Shown here piece by piece: positions 47,914 to 62,784 of a DNA stretch of 64,000 nucleotides (position 1 is the stretch's first letter; every line of letters begins with the position of its first letter). The DNA lies in contig CM063504.1 of assembly GCA_032207245.1 (NCBI GenBank), positions 18,601,756-18,665,755 on the forward strand, given 5' to 3'. The position numbers were made by a program, and so were the translations under genes. This stretch comes from Pardosa pseudoannulata (lineage: Eukaryota; Arthropoda; Arachnida; Araneae; Lycosidae). The notes under the pieces are model-generated. The model searched no databases and was not told where the DNA came from. It worked only from the letters and a program-made list of their open reading frames with translations.

Positions 47914-48640
47914 TTGAGTGAAGACAATATATATTTATATACTGACAGTCTTTCAGTAATAAAGAGCCTAGAACAATTAGTACCGAAATCCAAATTAATT
48001 ACCGAGATACAAAAAGAATGTAAGAACACGAATAACCGAACAATTAATATAATTTGGATCAAAGCTCAGACGGGTAACGAATATGTAGATATTTTAGCAA
48101 AGAAAGCCACGAAATTAATAAATTACAAACCAATACAGCCCCCTGTATCAATACTTAAAAAATATATGAAAGAAAACATAAATAAAGATTGGCAAGATTA
48201 TTGGGACAATAGTGAAAAAGGAAGAGCAACCTATACTATAATGTCTAAAGTAGAACAAAAGTTACAATTCGAAAATAACATATTAAATTATTTCATTACC
48301 GGTCATGGAAGTTTCCCAACCTACTTGTACAGAATTGGAAAATTAGATTCACCAAACTGTAAATGTGGAATGATAGGCAACCCTCAGCATTACATGCAAG
48401 TAAGATGTAATCTCGTTCCGATGTTTATTAAAAAAATACGAAAACGAAACACAGATCGAATATTTTAAAAAAATAGACAATAATCGTAATCATATTAAAA
48501 AGTTAAAGGAAATTTATAATATATTAAATTCAAATTACTGTTATATACAAAAAAATTTTTTAATTTTAAAATTAGGGAAAATACTTGGTAAAAATAGTGA
48601 TAGAGATAAAAAAAAAGGTGTTTTTTAAGTTAATTCAGTG
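47914..48640 (+). pseudogene. LINE ORF2 3' end: RNase H domain and C-terminal zinc-knuckle region
   Basis: An open frame of 184 codons (47914-48468) starts within the RNase H fold: YTDSLSVIKSL (catalytic Asp), WIKAQTGNEYVDILAKKAT (His of the usual HxGxxxN replaced by Gln, catalytic Asp kept), then the C-terminal SPNCKCGMIGNPQHYMQVRC, the CCHC-like motif of such LINEs. A frameshift near 48425 leads into a further 45 codons (NRNHIKKLKEIYNILNSNYC). The reverse transcriptase is missing. A 5'-truncated LINE of a clade carrying RNase H (I, Jockey-like or LOA-like) fits. Confidence 0.8.
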
Positions 48641-49313
48641 TATAACACTAAAATAAATGTCGAAAGGTTCTCCCCACCCACTTAGGCTTTTGCATCCATA
48701 AACTTCTTCACTTGAATGTGGGTGTGGGTCATCTAAGTATATAATTCACCATTTTGAACACTTCTACTCCACTTTTTTCTCATTTACTCACTTAATAATT
48801 TTATTTTAGTTTATTTAATCTAATTTCTTTATATTTAATCGCATTTATACACATTTATTTCTTTTATTTTTGCCTTTTTATTTTTATTATTACTTATACC
48901 ACATTTTTATAAATATTCATCTACTTTAGTTATTTTCTTTTATTTAATGCATACCGACGTCAACTACAATTTATGATAATTGGTCTTGTCCATCTAATTA
49001 CATTATCATCTTTCCAGATTAGGGTATTCAATATCCAAGATAAATAGGAATGCCTTGGAATTTGTAATCAAAATCTTGTAATATTAAGTTCCATTTGTTT
49101 TCAGGATTGTTTTATCAATTTGGAATTGTTTAGGTGATCATTAGATCTCGGTTTAGTTAGTTATTAAGCAACAAAAATACCACCGTAGTGTTCTTCCCTA
49201 TCAAAGAAAACCCAAGAACGCGATGTTAGGTACTAATTCTTCAAAAGTAGAAATTTTTTTTTTGTAATGGAATGAGCATACACATTCGTCTAAGAGTTCG
49301 AATGTGTATATAC
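48641..49313. other. Unassigned sequence after the LINE end
   Basis: May include the LINE 3' untranslated region (48641-48780). Otherwise nothing recognised. Confidence 0.4.
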
Positions 49314-52521
<3,208 letters not shown>

Positions 52522-53498
52522 TCCCCTATATAATAAAAGCCTAAGTTATCTGTCAATCTGTCCTGGAATTTATGAAGCGATTGAACCTGGAATGGATAGA
52601 GGCATCCATATTGGATTCTTGATGAGTTAGGGATAGCAAAATTCAATTTTAAAATATATTGGTATAAATATGCTTTATATCACAGCAAAAAATACTGTCT
52701 TCTTTAAAGCGTTTTAAGTCCACCCCTTCCCCCTTTTCGAGCATTAAATGCCATTATTTGAAGCCCTATTTCCCCCGGTTAAGAGCAGGTGATTAAATTT
52801 ATCAATTTATTTTCATAACAAATAGGTAAAAATAACATTTTTTCTAGTATTATGAAGTCATTCCTTTAACCCTCTCAATTAATCATTTCTTATTTTAAAT
52901 TATTTAAATATCATCATTTTCATACGTGTTATCGCTGAATTTCGATATTACTTAAATACTTTTCTTTTATATTTGGCTTAAATAATAGATTAGGTACAAA
53001 TTTAGGTGAAAATTATTATTAGGTGAAATATTAGGTGAATATTAGGTGAAAATATTTTAAATTTAATCATAGATTATTTTTTGTTGTAATAAAAATTTTA
53101 TCACCGGTATTAACAACAAATTCTTTTCATAAAAGTCTAGGAATCTATTTCACGATTTAATAAATATCTAGCATTTAAGTTATATATCTTTGAAAGTTAA
53201 GAAGTTTTGTGTTTGTTTTTTATACGTAACCATACGGTTTACGATCGATTCGCTAAGTTTTGGACATCATTCATATATACCACCAAATAATCACTGTCAC
53301 TATCAAAACCTCTGCTGTCACATCCTATCACGTAATATGACAAGATATATTAAAGTTGGCAACTAACATACGATCAGTAAATATTTTTTTTCAATGTTTA
53401 TTTTATATTTTACCATGTCTAAAACTTTTCAAGATACTTTACAATTCTAGAAAATTAAAAATTTTACTGATTCCGTCATATGATGGTCTATATGCCAG
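52522..53498 (+). mobile_element. Non-autonomous Helitron, copy H2
   Basis: A 977 bp element starting A|TCCCCTATATAATAAAAG and ending with hairpin remnant CCGTCATATGATGG, ctatatg and CCAG|T (one base off CTRR). The insertion lies between A and T as expected. No coding capacity. Closely related to 59517-60631. Confidence 0.8.
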
Positions 53499-53902
53499 TA
53501 GTAATAATTTTCTCTAAATTCCATATTATGTAAAATATCGATACTTTTGACATAAGTCTACAAAGGACAGTAACTGGGGGAATAAGATATCGTTTTCGTA
53601 CCAGATTCTATTAATTCTGATACCAATGTTGGTGCGATATTCATAGTCTTTCAGAAATGATTTGAAATGCTAAGCACCTCTGTAATTAGCTTCAGTATTG
53701 ACAAATAACGTTTCAAACCAAGCCAAATGAATGGTATAAGAAATATGAGGTACAATATTAACACGATTATTTTATATCCCACAACATTACGTGAGAAAGA
53801 AGAAAAGCCTAATTTACCCCCGCATAGTAAAAAAGTAGACAATAGTTCTTCAAACCCTAATGAACTTAATGAACAATTATTTAATTTTTGTCTGTTGTTG
53901 TC
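53499..53902. other. Unassigned sequence with a 71-codon frame running into the Tc1 copy
   Basis: The frame 53727-53942 has a hydrophilic, Asn/Lys/Glu-rich stretch (LREKEEKPNLPPHSKKVDNS) that looks more coding-like than its neighbours. It is cut by the Tc1 element at 53905. Family not recognised. Confidence 0.3.
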
Positions 53903-54068
53903 TACACTCAAGAGCCAAAACATTATGAACACCTGTCAATAACGAGTTGGCCCACCTTTGGCGCACACCACAGCTTCAATCCGATACCCGATTGCTTGGA
54001 TACTATTCTACTTGACCCTGCATTGTATTGGGTTGTCAGCCGAGCCACTGTCTGGCTCCAGTTTTGCT

Positions 54069-54293
54069 TCACCATGCGACACAGTCTCCGACAACCTTTT
54101 TCTTTGATAGCATGTGGACGTCTAACACCATGTCGTCTACTGCTGGTTTACTGTCATTCATCCACTTTGCATAAGTACTTACAACTGTAGCTCGAAAACA
54201 ACCCACGAGTCGTGCAGTTTTGGAAATACTTGTTCCGAGCTTTCGAGCCATTACAATCTGCGCTCTATCAAAATCACTTAGATCCGCAGCCAC
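54069..54293 (-). pseudogene. Tc1 transposase N-terminal domain fragment
   Basis: Starts [20 protein letters not shown] and continues with the helix-turn-helix [19 protein letters not shown]. Catalytic residues are deleted. About 75 codons are open before the frame leaves homology. Confidence 0.8.
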
Positions 54294-54324
54294 AGACAGA
54301 AGTATGTGAAAGAATGATTCTTCA

Positions 54325-54719
54325 GTATCTCACAGGATCTTACAGGATGAGTTGACAACAGTACTCCCTGCCCAAGCTTTCTAGTACTGGAGTAACTATT
54401 ACTTGATATGTTAAAACTATGAAAATGAGTTGGTATGAAATACACAGAAAGTTTTAAAAAAATTAAGGAGAGAGAGAGAAATACTTGAGTTTTTTAGAAA
54501 AACTAAACACAGAGTAGAAACATATGACTAAACCAGCAAGAGAGAAGGTTATCAGACATTACGAGTAAAGCTGGACATGATAAAAAGACACTAATTATTT
54601 GATAGAAGTTAGAAAGTACACAAGTAGAATATTGAGTAAATTGGAGGGTGAGGTTCCTAGTGGACGATAGGTTTGTATCGGAGAAATTGGATTGGTTTTC
54701 AGCACGGATGTGATGATCG
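54325..54719. mobile_element. Insertion within the Tc1 copy, TTCA duplicated
   Basis: The intact Tc1 reads gattcttcaaacactcc where this copy reads gattcTTCA, 395 bp, TTCA then gactctcc. The 4 bp repeat (54321-54324, 54720-54723) looks like a target duplication. The insert has no recognised ends or coding capacity and does not recur in the window. Confidence 0.5.
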
Positions 54720-54838
54720 TTCAGACTCTCCAGCAGCAGTTAAATATAACTTCCTTCTGATCACGTGCCTTCCACGTCATCCAGGCGAGTTCATTGCAAA
54801 ATGAAGAGTTGGTCACAATGTTTTGGCCCTGGAGTGTA

Positions 54839-55939
54839 TGTGTTGGTCTTACGTTTGTCTCTGTTTGGTCAAAGGCGAAATTAGTTGACATTTGGTAAAT
54901 CATTTAAACACCTAATTGGTAGATAAGTACTCAATTTCAAACCTAACCAGATACACTGAATTATATTTGCATACTAGCTGCTTCGCACCTTGTCTTTGGT
55001 CTGGGGTATATATGTCACCAAATAAAAGTTTAGAACCACTATTAAAGATAAACGTATTAATAGAAATGTTGAATAAATTTCGTATGCTGCAGACTGTTGA
55101 CGAATATGATAGTTTGTTTAGAGAAGGTAAATAAAACTATAAATATGTACCTGCAGAGTATAGCCCCGAATCCATAGCGTAATGAAGCTAAATTATACGA
55201 GATTCTTTTCTACATAAGTCAATTTTCAACATGTTATGAATATGCATGCATATAACAGATTTTTAAGAAATTTTTTTATTACATACCCAATTTTAGGCTT
55301 AGTATTATTTGTTGTGTAGAATGGATTTTTCTTTTATTATGTAATGGAACACCAAAAAAAGACCAAAATGGATTAGTTGGACTATAAGTAATTATAAAGT
55401 ATTTAATTTATTATCTCAATTATGTAAGCTTATACTATATACGACATACAAAAACTTTCTGTCAGTTACTTTATAGAACCTTTCGGTTATATAAATAAAT
55501 TATGACGTTATTAATGTCTTAAGTCAAATTTTGATTAATTTTTGAAAAATAGTAAAAAAAAAAATGTTACATTCGAATTTTACTTGCATATAAATTACAT
55601 AGGTGTATAAGACTGTTTAGCCATTTTGGACAATATTTTGAAATTAACTCAAATTAACGTCGAATTATATATTGCTCAACATTCAACAGTTTTTTTCAGC
55701 ATTGAACTGTCTTTGATATGATTTCAAAGTATACTACAATAACCGTTTAAAATATGAGTGTATTAAGAAAAAAATTGCGTTTATATGCTTTAAAATTCAT
55801 TGTTATATAAATTCTTCCTCTGATAAACAGAGTTAAAATTATAAAGACGTAAACAAATAACTTCTTTTTAAACAAATACAAGTATATTTAAATAGTAAAT
55901 ATAAAAAAATAATAATTTCAGAAACTCAAATATTTTTAT
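54839..55939. other. AT-rich stretch without recognised feature
   Basis: A 72-codon plus frame (54916-55134) has no known motif. Nothing else recognised. Confidence 0.4.
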
Positions 55940-56057
55940 TTTGTGACTCGCACAACCACGCAAATCTTTGGCGAACAATTGACTCCCTACAACAGGAAAA
56001 ACTCAAAAACGTTGGCGGGCGCCACGGTGTCTGCAGGCATAAAGTTGAAGACTACTG
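55940..56057 (-). mobile_element. Possible hAT terminal fragment
   Basis: The minus strand begins CAGTAGTCTTCAACTTTATG, then cgtggcgcccgccaacg, resembling hAT termini (CAGtggtc.ccaac). The opposite end was not found. Confidence 0.35.
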
Positions 56058-56399
56058 CTCTAACAAATTAATGAATAAAATTGACATTCTCGTTTAAAGC
56101 CGGTTATTTTAACGCTTTCAAATATTTTAAATAAGCAAGTGGCAACTTCAAAAGACAGGAATTAATGGTATTGCGTTATGATATGACAGGAGTAGTCATC
56201 CCAATGGAAGTCATACTGAGAACTATTATCATTATGCAGTAAATTAGCCTATTACTGTTTACTGATTGGCTAACTAGAGAAGATCGCTTTAAACCAATCC
56301 AAATTCACGAGATTTTTGATGAAGGAAAAAGTACGTGTGAAAAAAAAACTCCCTAAGTAATTTACCTTTTATTTAATAAACTTGTTTTCTTCATTCACA

Positions 56400-56920
56400 C
56401 GCACTGCAGACTTAGTGATCTCTATAAACCCCTCTCTCCAAAAATGAGGTTACAGAACCGAATCTAAATTACACCTTCGGAGGAATTTTCACTCCTTGGC
56501 GTTCAACCCCCTCGCTTTGACCTCTCTTTCAGCTGAGAACTGTGAAAAATAAAAAAAAGAATTTATATTACAGCATATAATCACAGCTGTCCATTAAGGC
56601 TTTGTGAGGACGTTTAGCCTCTTGTGGTGTAGAAAGTGGAATGCATGGTTCCATTGAAAATTGCTGGCCGAGGTGTCAAACGAATATTTTGCTGAAAAGA
56701 CGCTTGATAAGGGGTTGCAGGCTAGAAAGAGATGAGGGAAAATTAAGGGAAAATGGGCATTGCCTGATCCTCTAAGCACCCCCCCAATCCTTTTGTGGAG
56801 AAAGTGATGAGCTCGCAAATTGAATGGATTACGAGCATGTATAGTTCGAGGGCTGAACGCAAAAGAAAAACAGCAAACAGACGTCACTAATAAAGTGTAA
56901 AAAAGTGAGATAGAGAAATT
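56400..56920. promoter_or_regulatory. GC-richer unique block, candidate non-coding element
   Basis: Unique, composition-balanced sequence. A 97-codon minus frame (56594-56887) has no known motif and an unusual composition (many His, Phe, Ser). No regulatory site is proven. Confidence 0.2.
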
Positions 56921-58201
56921 CTTTCATGCAAAAATGTCCGAATTTATATTCATCCGCGTAATCATATATCATAGCACCATTAGAGATTTAACTCAATTTT
57001 TCAGTTCCACAGAAATGTACAACTTTATGCTATCACATTAAAATAGAGCACTACTATAAATGCATGTTTTACATTCAACAGCCACGTACGAAAAAAGTAA
57101 GAATAGTCTCTCACTGAAGTAAAATAATTTGGATAAAAATAAAATTGGGTTTGCGCACATCATTAGTAAACTACACGTAGTAATTTGTTAGTGAAAATCC
57201 AATAAGTAAGCAACTGACCTCCGAGGAAAACTTGGAGTTCCAAAAATAAAAGATTAGAAGAATTTTTATCTAGCATTGTAGTTATATATTCTGGTTAGAG
57301 AAAATTGCAAACATTCCAATTTAGGATTTCTAACTTAGAATACTTTTTCTGGAATGGGAATTCAAATTTCTATTTCTTTTTTTAATGCAGAAAGAGCTGT
57401 CGTAAACTTCTGTAAAAATTCCGAGATATTTTTAGGAGCATTCATAAAGGAACAGTGGACTTTCAAAATAATTTATTATTTTTTTTTGCCGGTGTGTTTC
57501 ATAGTCTAATATGTTATTAGCAATATATGTGTATGAAAGTAATATATGTTTACAAATACAACGTCATGTTGAATATCAATAATTTTAAAATTTATTTATT
57601 GTTAATTGTTATAAAGAAATATTATTAAAAATATTCGAAGAGTATCCCTTTTATGTAAAATACAATCCTTTTTATTCATATGACAATATTTTCCCTATAC
57701 AAAATAATTTCTAAAAAAATAAATTTATGCTGTTCAAAATATATAAAATTTAACTAACTTTTATTTTATACTTTACAAAGCAAATTATTGATATAATTTT
57801 TGAAAATTTGTTATAATTAGAAGTGTACATGTAACAATGACGTAAGCGATTTTTTTCGGGGAGTGTAGTGTAGTGTAGTGTAGAGTAGCTGATAGCATAT
57901 TTCGATTTACAAAATATGCGATCAAAATTTGTATGTACAATGTTAATGTAGAATTGTGTATTTAAATGCTCTGTAATGCCATGAATATCTGATAATTTTC
58001 GATCGCTCGAGATTAGTATATTTGTAGCTTGAAAATGTAAACAACAGTACCATAAATTGATGTTCAAAGTAGTATCACACTGGGATAAATTAGTCAACTT
58101 TTAAGGAGATTGTTTAGAGAAATAAAGATTTTTTTTTAATTTTTGGAAATACATTGTTGTTTCAGTTATAATAATCAGTCTTGTCATTTTGTCTTATATA
58201 T
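56921..58201. other. AT-rich stretch
   Basis: Contains a short run of gtagt repeats (57862-57885). The 115-codon minus frame 57750-58097 has no known motif and lies over AT-rich text. No gene called. Confidence 0.4.
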
Positions 58202-58779
58202 TTAACCCCTTCCGGTAAAATGACGAGTCTAGCTCGTCATTAGTTTTTCATTCCATACCTCACAATGACGAGCTACACTCGTCATGCGATTAAAGTTACT
58301 TTTAAATATGATAATTAATTTAGTTTAAAATTTCTAGTGTACTGAATTTGGCAACAGTTTTATCACTTGTGAAAATCACAAGTCACTATTGCATATTGTT
58401 TACTTAGAATTTCTTGGTACAAGTCATTGCCAAATTAATGAGTCAGAATAAAAGAAAACCTACTAAGAAATGCCGTGTGTGTTACAAGAATCAAATTAAA
58501 AGTGAGACTACTTGGCGGTGTAAACAATTAAGAATTCCTTTGCACTTTGTTTTGAAATGTACCACTAGCTTGAAGACTATTATCTGTATACCTTATTAAT
58601 GTTTTGCTTTGATATTTTCTTAATTTTACTGTTTCTGATATTATTTAACACTATGTAAAAAGTGGATTTTAATTAAGAATATGTAAGAATTGTAAAATGA
58701 AACAAGTTTTTTTAAATAAAAATTAAATGGTTATGTCATGCACAGTTTTTCATTATTAAATCATACCGGAAGGGGTTAA
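58202..58779 (+). mobile_element. TTAA-bounded piggyBac-type element (TTAA-5), CRD retained
   Basis: A 578 bp element with perfect 16 bp inverted ends TTAACCCCTTCCGGTA. Two palindromes, TGACGAGTCTAGCTCGTCA (from 58221) and TGACGAGCTACACTCGTCA (from 58266), lie 45 bp apart starting 18 bp from the left end. The core CGAGCTACACTCG also occurs, reversed, in TTAA-2 (10034-10046). The interior carries a cysteine-rich domain frame. Confidence 0.85.
58414..58599 (+). pseudogene. piggyBac transposase C-terminal cysteine-rich domain (orphan)
   Basis: An open frame of 61 codons with ATG at 58414 (a second ATG at 58438) and TAA at 58597-58599. It contains KCRVCYKNQIKSETTWRC and FVLKCTTSLKT. The CxxC, WxC and terminal C blocks match the piggyBac cysteine-rich domain, but one expected Cys after WRCKQ is Leu, so zinc binding may be impaired. 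Of the three orphan domains this one has the best candidate start codon. AT-rich 3' flank with no clear polyadenylation signal nearby. Confidence 0.7.
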
Positions 58780-59516
58780 TATCAGACCGCATTTGTGAAT
58801 TTTAGATTTAAGTGATTTTAAGAAGCATTTTAGCTTAAATTAGCACATAAATTTGCTTTTGGATTGCTTTTTATAAAGAATAAACGGGTAATTTGAACAC
58901 ATTTTGTAAATGTGTTTTATAAACTTGGCATCAATTAGCTACAAAAAATATTTTTTTTTGTAGAAAAACTTAATCTGTGAAATTCTTGCTTAAATAATAT
59001 ATACGTAAGGTTTTAGAACATTTAGGTAGGTTTTTAAAAATATATTAATTTAAAAAATGGATTTTTATGTAGTTAATTCTATGTGACCGATCCACTTCTA
59101 CTTGTATCCATTTATTATATTTTTATATGTTTATTCTTGAAATGTGTAGTAAGCAATTTACTGTTTAAGTTTACTTATTTCTATTGATAATAAAAAATAC
59201 TTTAATAGGTATCAAAATTATTTGAAAAAATTATCTTTAAATGAACATTTTATCTAAATTATCTAGGTTTTTATTTTTTTTTTACCTAGATAACGCAGAT
59301 TGCATATTCTACAAGTATTTAAAAGCGGCATAATTTTTTTAAAATTAATATTTTATAGTGTAATATTCCCTGTAAACAAGTACTTGGCACGATAGGTATG
59401 GTAATTTCGTTGTGGATTAGTCCAGGAAAATTACTTTTATACAAAAACTTAGTTACATATGTTAGATTAAAATTTCTTGCATTTAGAAAAATAACAAATA
59501 GGAATTAATAAGGGAA
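58780..59516. other. AT-rich stretch without recognised feature
   Basis: Nothing recognised. Confidence 0.45.
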
Positions 59517-60631
59517 TCCCCTATATAATAATAGCCTAAGTTATCTATCCCTCTGTTCTCAAATTTATGAAGCGATTGGAAATGGAATGGATAGGCATCC
59601 ATATTGGATTCTTGGTGAGTTAGGGTTAGCAAAATTCAAAGCAAGTTTTAAAAGTTCAAAAGCCGCCCCTTTTCCCTTTTCTAGCATTTAATGCCATTAT
59701 TTCAAGCCTTATTTTCCCTGGTTAAAAGCAACCGATTAAATTTATCAATTTATCACACAATAAATAGGTAAAAGTAACATTTTTTATAGCATTATGACGT
59801 CATTTCTTTTAACCATCTCATTTAATCATTTCTTATTTTAAATTATTTTAACACTAAACATGCCATATAACAGGTCAAATGACCCCTAAGGTTTATGTAA
59901 TAAATGCGATGGGAAATGAATTAAAAATTCTTATTCTAAGTGTGTTTGCAATACATAAAAATTGGCACTATACAATTTTGTTTAATTATAATAAAGTTAA
60001 TTTGTCTATTTCCTTCCACTTTTCATATTTCATACACTTATAATCAGAAAAAATGAAGTCCGGTCATTTGACCGGCTATGGTAGAAATAGGTATGTATTA
60101 AGTGTTGATATGTTTAGTGTTAATATCGTGTGCATTGTTTCCATGCGTTTTATCACTGAACTTAGATATTACGTCGATAATTTTCTTTTATATTTGGCTT
60201 AAATAATAGATTAAGTATATATGTGATAATTTTAAATTCAATCATCGATTATTTTTTTGTTGCAATGAAAATTTTATCACCGGTATTAACAACAAATTCT
60301 TTTCATAAAAGTCTAGGAGTCTATTTCACGGACTAATAAATATCTAGCGTTTATGTTATAAATCTTTAAAAATTAAGAAGTTTGTTCGTTTGTGTGTTTG
60401 TTTTTTATACATAACCACACGGTTTGTCTAAATGAATTCAAGGTGATTCTAAACTGCATTCACAGTATCGGGAGACTTTAGAGGAGTATGAAGATAAGCA
60501 AATTATTGAGCTTGTACCAGATAATTCTCAGCCAAAAAATAAACCATTTTTTTACCTGCTTCATAGGATACTTACAATTCTGGAAAATTAAATTTTTTTC
60601 TTCTAATCCCGTCATATATGCTATATGCTAG
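59517..60631 (+). mobile_element. Non-autonomous Helitron, copy H3, carrying a nested TTAA element
   Basis: Starts A|TCCCCTATATAATAATAG and ends cccgtcatatatg, ctatatg, CTAG|T, exactly the expected termini. Without the nested 276 bp TTAA element it is about 839 bp. It is colinear with H2 and also carries the shared blocks ttttatcaccggtattaac and cataaaagtctagg. Confidence 0.85.
59848..60123. mobile_element. TTAA-bounded MITE (TTAA-6) nested in Helitron H3
   Basis: A 276 bp element with ends TTAACACTAAACATG and, reversed, TTAACACTAAACATA. GGTCAAATGACC (59873-59884) and GGTCATTTGACC (60062-60073, within CCGGTCATTTGACCGG) are the same 12 bp motif in opposite orientation. H2 has no insertion at the matching site (ttatttaaatatc), which confirms the boundaries. 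The termini share TTAACACTA with TTAA-1. Confidence 0.85.
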
Positions 60632-60779
60632 TTTAATAATATTGTTAATTTATACATGATTAAAAATATAGTCCGACAGACTAAAAATCATTGTACTATC
60701 TCCTAAATATTAGTGTGTTACTTTGTATGATTCATTCGACCAGATAAGGAATGTAAAATTATTTAATCCTTAAGTAATT

Positions 60780-61240
60780 CGATCAGGAAAGGATTTCTCT
60801 GGTTTTCCTCATTGCATTTCTAATCCTTCCAATGATTCTTTTTTCCCATGTACACCTCCGTTATTGCTGAAAAGCGATCTTTACAGTGGAGGGTACGTCT
60901 TCTCCCACAGCTCACTGCTGCAATTAAATCTCTAATTATCCCTCCAATCCCGGCACAATGGTCACATTGTAATTCGAGTCGGTCATTTGCTACCTGCTCA
61001 TTGGAGAATCCAATTTTCCACTGTAACGTAAGACCCAGCTCTGGTCCCTCCCTCTCTTTACGGATGACATCAACAGGTGTATTGTATTTCAGGCCGAAGA
61101 TTGGATTCATTGGACGGCTCTTACTCTTTTCCACAGGAAATGAGCCCCCCCCTCTTTCTCTTTCGAAGAGAGGGGAAGGAAGGGTAGTGGGAGGTAGTGT
61201 TACGTGCTGCTACATCTTTTGATCGTGCTGGTTGCCGTTG
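60780..61240. promoter_or_regulatory. GC-richer unique block with paired Sox-type sites, candidate enhancer
   Basis: ACAATG at 60955-60960 and CATTGT at 60965-60970 form an inverted pair with a 4-base spacer, a spacing used by SoxE-type dimers. TAATCC cores (Otd/bicoid-type) and TCTAATTATC lie nearby. Both strands are open for over 100 codons (60820-61134 minus, 60848-61222 plus) but encode nothing I recognise. A small unrecognised exon cannot be excluded. Confidence 0.3.
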
Positions 61241-61489
61241 TCTTTGCATTGAAATGCAGTCGGCCATAACATGGGGTAAAAAAAAAAATTAAGAAACAGT
61301 TGCGTGTGTTCGAACGCAGAGAAAAGTGCAAATTGGAGAAATCAGAACCACCTTAACACTGAAAACTTAAAATTCAAACGTCGATGACCGATGCTGAATA
61401 CTATTCCAACACGGAGAACCTGTTATAAGGAGAGAGTCGCTCTGCTGTATGTTAATACCTATGGACTCGCAAGAAAGGGAAGTACTTTT

Positions 61490-62040
61490 TGCATAATGAA
61501 TAAAATTGATGGGTAGATTTTTTTTTCTATTCGGTGTATTATTACATACAGGACGAGAAATTTGAAAAGAAAATATGCACTGATTCCATTCACTGAAAGC
61601 TGAGTTATTTTTACAATTATTCAAATCAAAAATAAAATTCCAGTACTGCAGCCATTATTTTTTGAATCGGCAAATTTCAGTCGTTTTAAAAATTCCACAC
61701 TTATTTTTTTATACTACAATGAAATAAAAGATAAGTTACGATTCTTCAAATAAGCTACCTATTAAGTTGATGGGTAGACATTGTTTTCATTCAGTGCATC
61801 ATTACATGCAGTCAGAGAAATTTTGAGGAAAAAAAACATGCAGATTGCATACACCAAAATTGAATACATAACTTCTGCAAATGAAAAATGGAATTTGTCC
61901 AAATGATTCAGCTATTATTATCTTAAATCAGATAGAATCCTAGGCTTTGAAGATTGGAAATCATTCTTAAGATGACGATGAATTAAAAAATGTAATTTAT
62001 GGGTCTTTAATTAAGCTGCCTATTTTATTCCTGTATTTGA
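61490..62040 (+). repeat. Tandem duplication, about 261 bp offset
   Basis: gatgggtaga occurs at 61508 and 61769, followed in both by cattacat.cag, gagaaattt and catgcagattg/tatgcactgattc. A third partial start (aagctgcctatttta) lies near 62021. Confidence 0.65.
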
Positions 62041-62560
62041 CAGCCTGTATTTGAAAATAATCGGATTAAATTACTTCGTTTTATAATATAAGTTTTTTTT
62101 CTCTTCTCTTCTAAGACAATTTTTGATATTCTTTTCAGAAAATTTGTCTCTTTTTGAAAAAGGATAAAACTTGAAGTGCTCTCTATCTAATAATAAATAG
62201 CATTGTAAAAGGCCTTTGTTATCATTAATTTCTTAATAAAAGAGAAAAAAGTTCTGGTTTTTAAGCGATTTTTATTTAACTTTGCACTATTGGTGTGTCT
62301 AATTATAAACCTTGTTATCATTTTTTGCTACCTTCTGATCACCAAATGAGCTAAAATCTTATATGGAACTGAGTCTTCTAGGACAATAGATAAATCATTA
62401 AAAAATTACAAAATTATAGATGAATTAATTGATTTCAATAAACACTCAATGCCTAATATTTGTTTGTAGTGGAATGCATGACTGCATTCTCGACTCAAAT
62501 AAATATTCGCAAAACACACTCAAATCTGCAACTTTCATTTATTTTTATCTACATATTACT
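62041..62560. other. AT-rich stretch without recognised feature
   Basis: Nothing recognised. Confidence 0.4.
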
Positions 62561-62562
62561 CT

Positions 62563-62646
62563 CATCTCTCTCTCTCTCTCTCTCTCTTTCTATGTGAATA
62601 TGTGTATAAACATATATGTATATGTGTATATACATATGTGTATATT

Positions 62647-62699
<53 letters not shown>

Positions 62700-62722
62700 G
62701 TGTATATACATATGTGTATATT

Positions 62723-62770
<48 letters not shown>
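62563..62770. repeat. Compound (TC)n and (AT)n microsatellite
   Basis: A (TC)n run (62563-62586) and two copies of tatgtgtatatacatatgtg, each followed by an (AT)n run (about 62648-62692 and 62727-62765). Confidence 0.95.
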
Positions 62771-62773
<3 letters not shown>

Positions 62774-62784
62774 ATGTGTATGGA

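Larger units (their letters stand above)
53905..54836 (-). mobile_element. Tc1/mariner transposon, internally deleted copy
   Basis: Ends CACTCAAGAGCCAAAACAT and, reversed, CACTCCAGGGCCAAAACAT, with TA on both sides (53903-53904, 54837-54838). Relative to 27907-29116, most of the transposase between the C-terminal end and the helix-turn-helix region is missing (junction near 53997). A 395 bp insertion (54325-54719) splits its 5' part. Confidence 0.85.

Noticed and set aside
60820..61134. 104-codon minus-strand frame in the GC-richer block
   Set aside because: The opposite strand is equally open and no domain is recognisable. Kept only as part of the candidate regulatory block.
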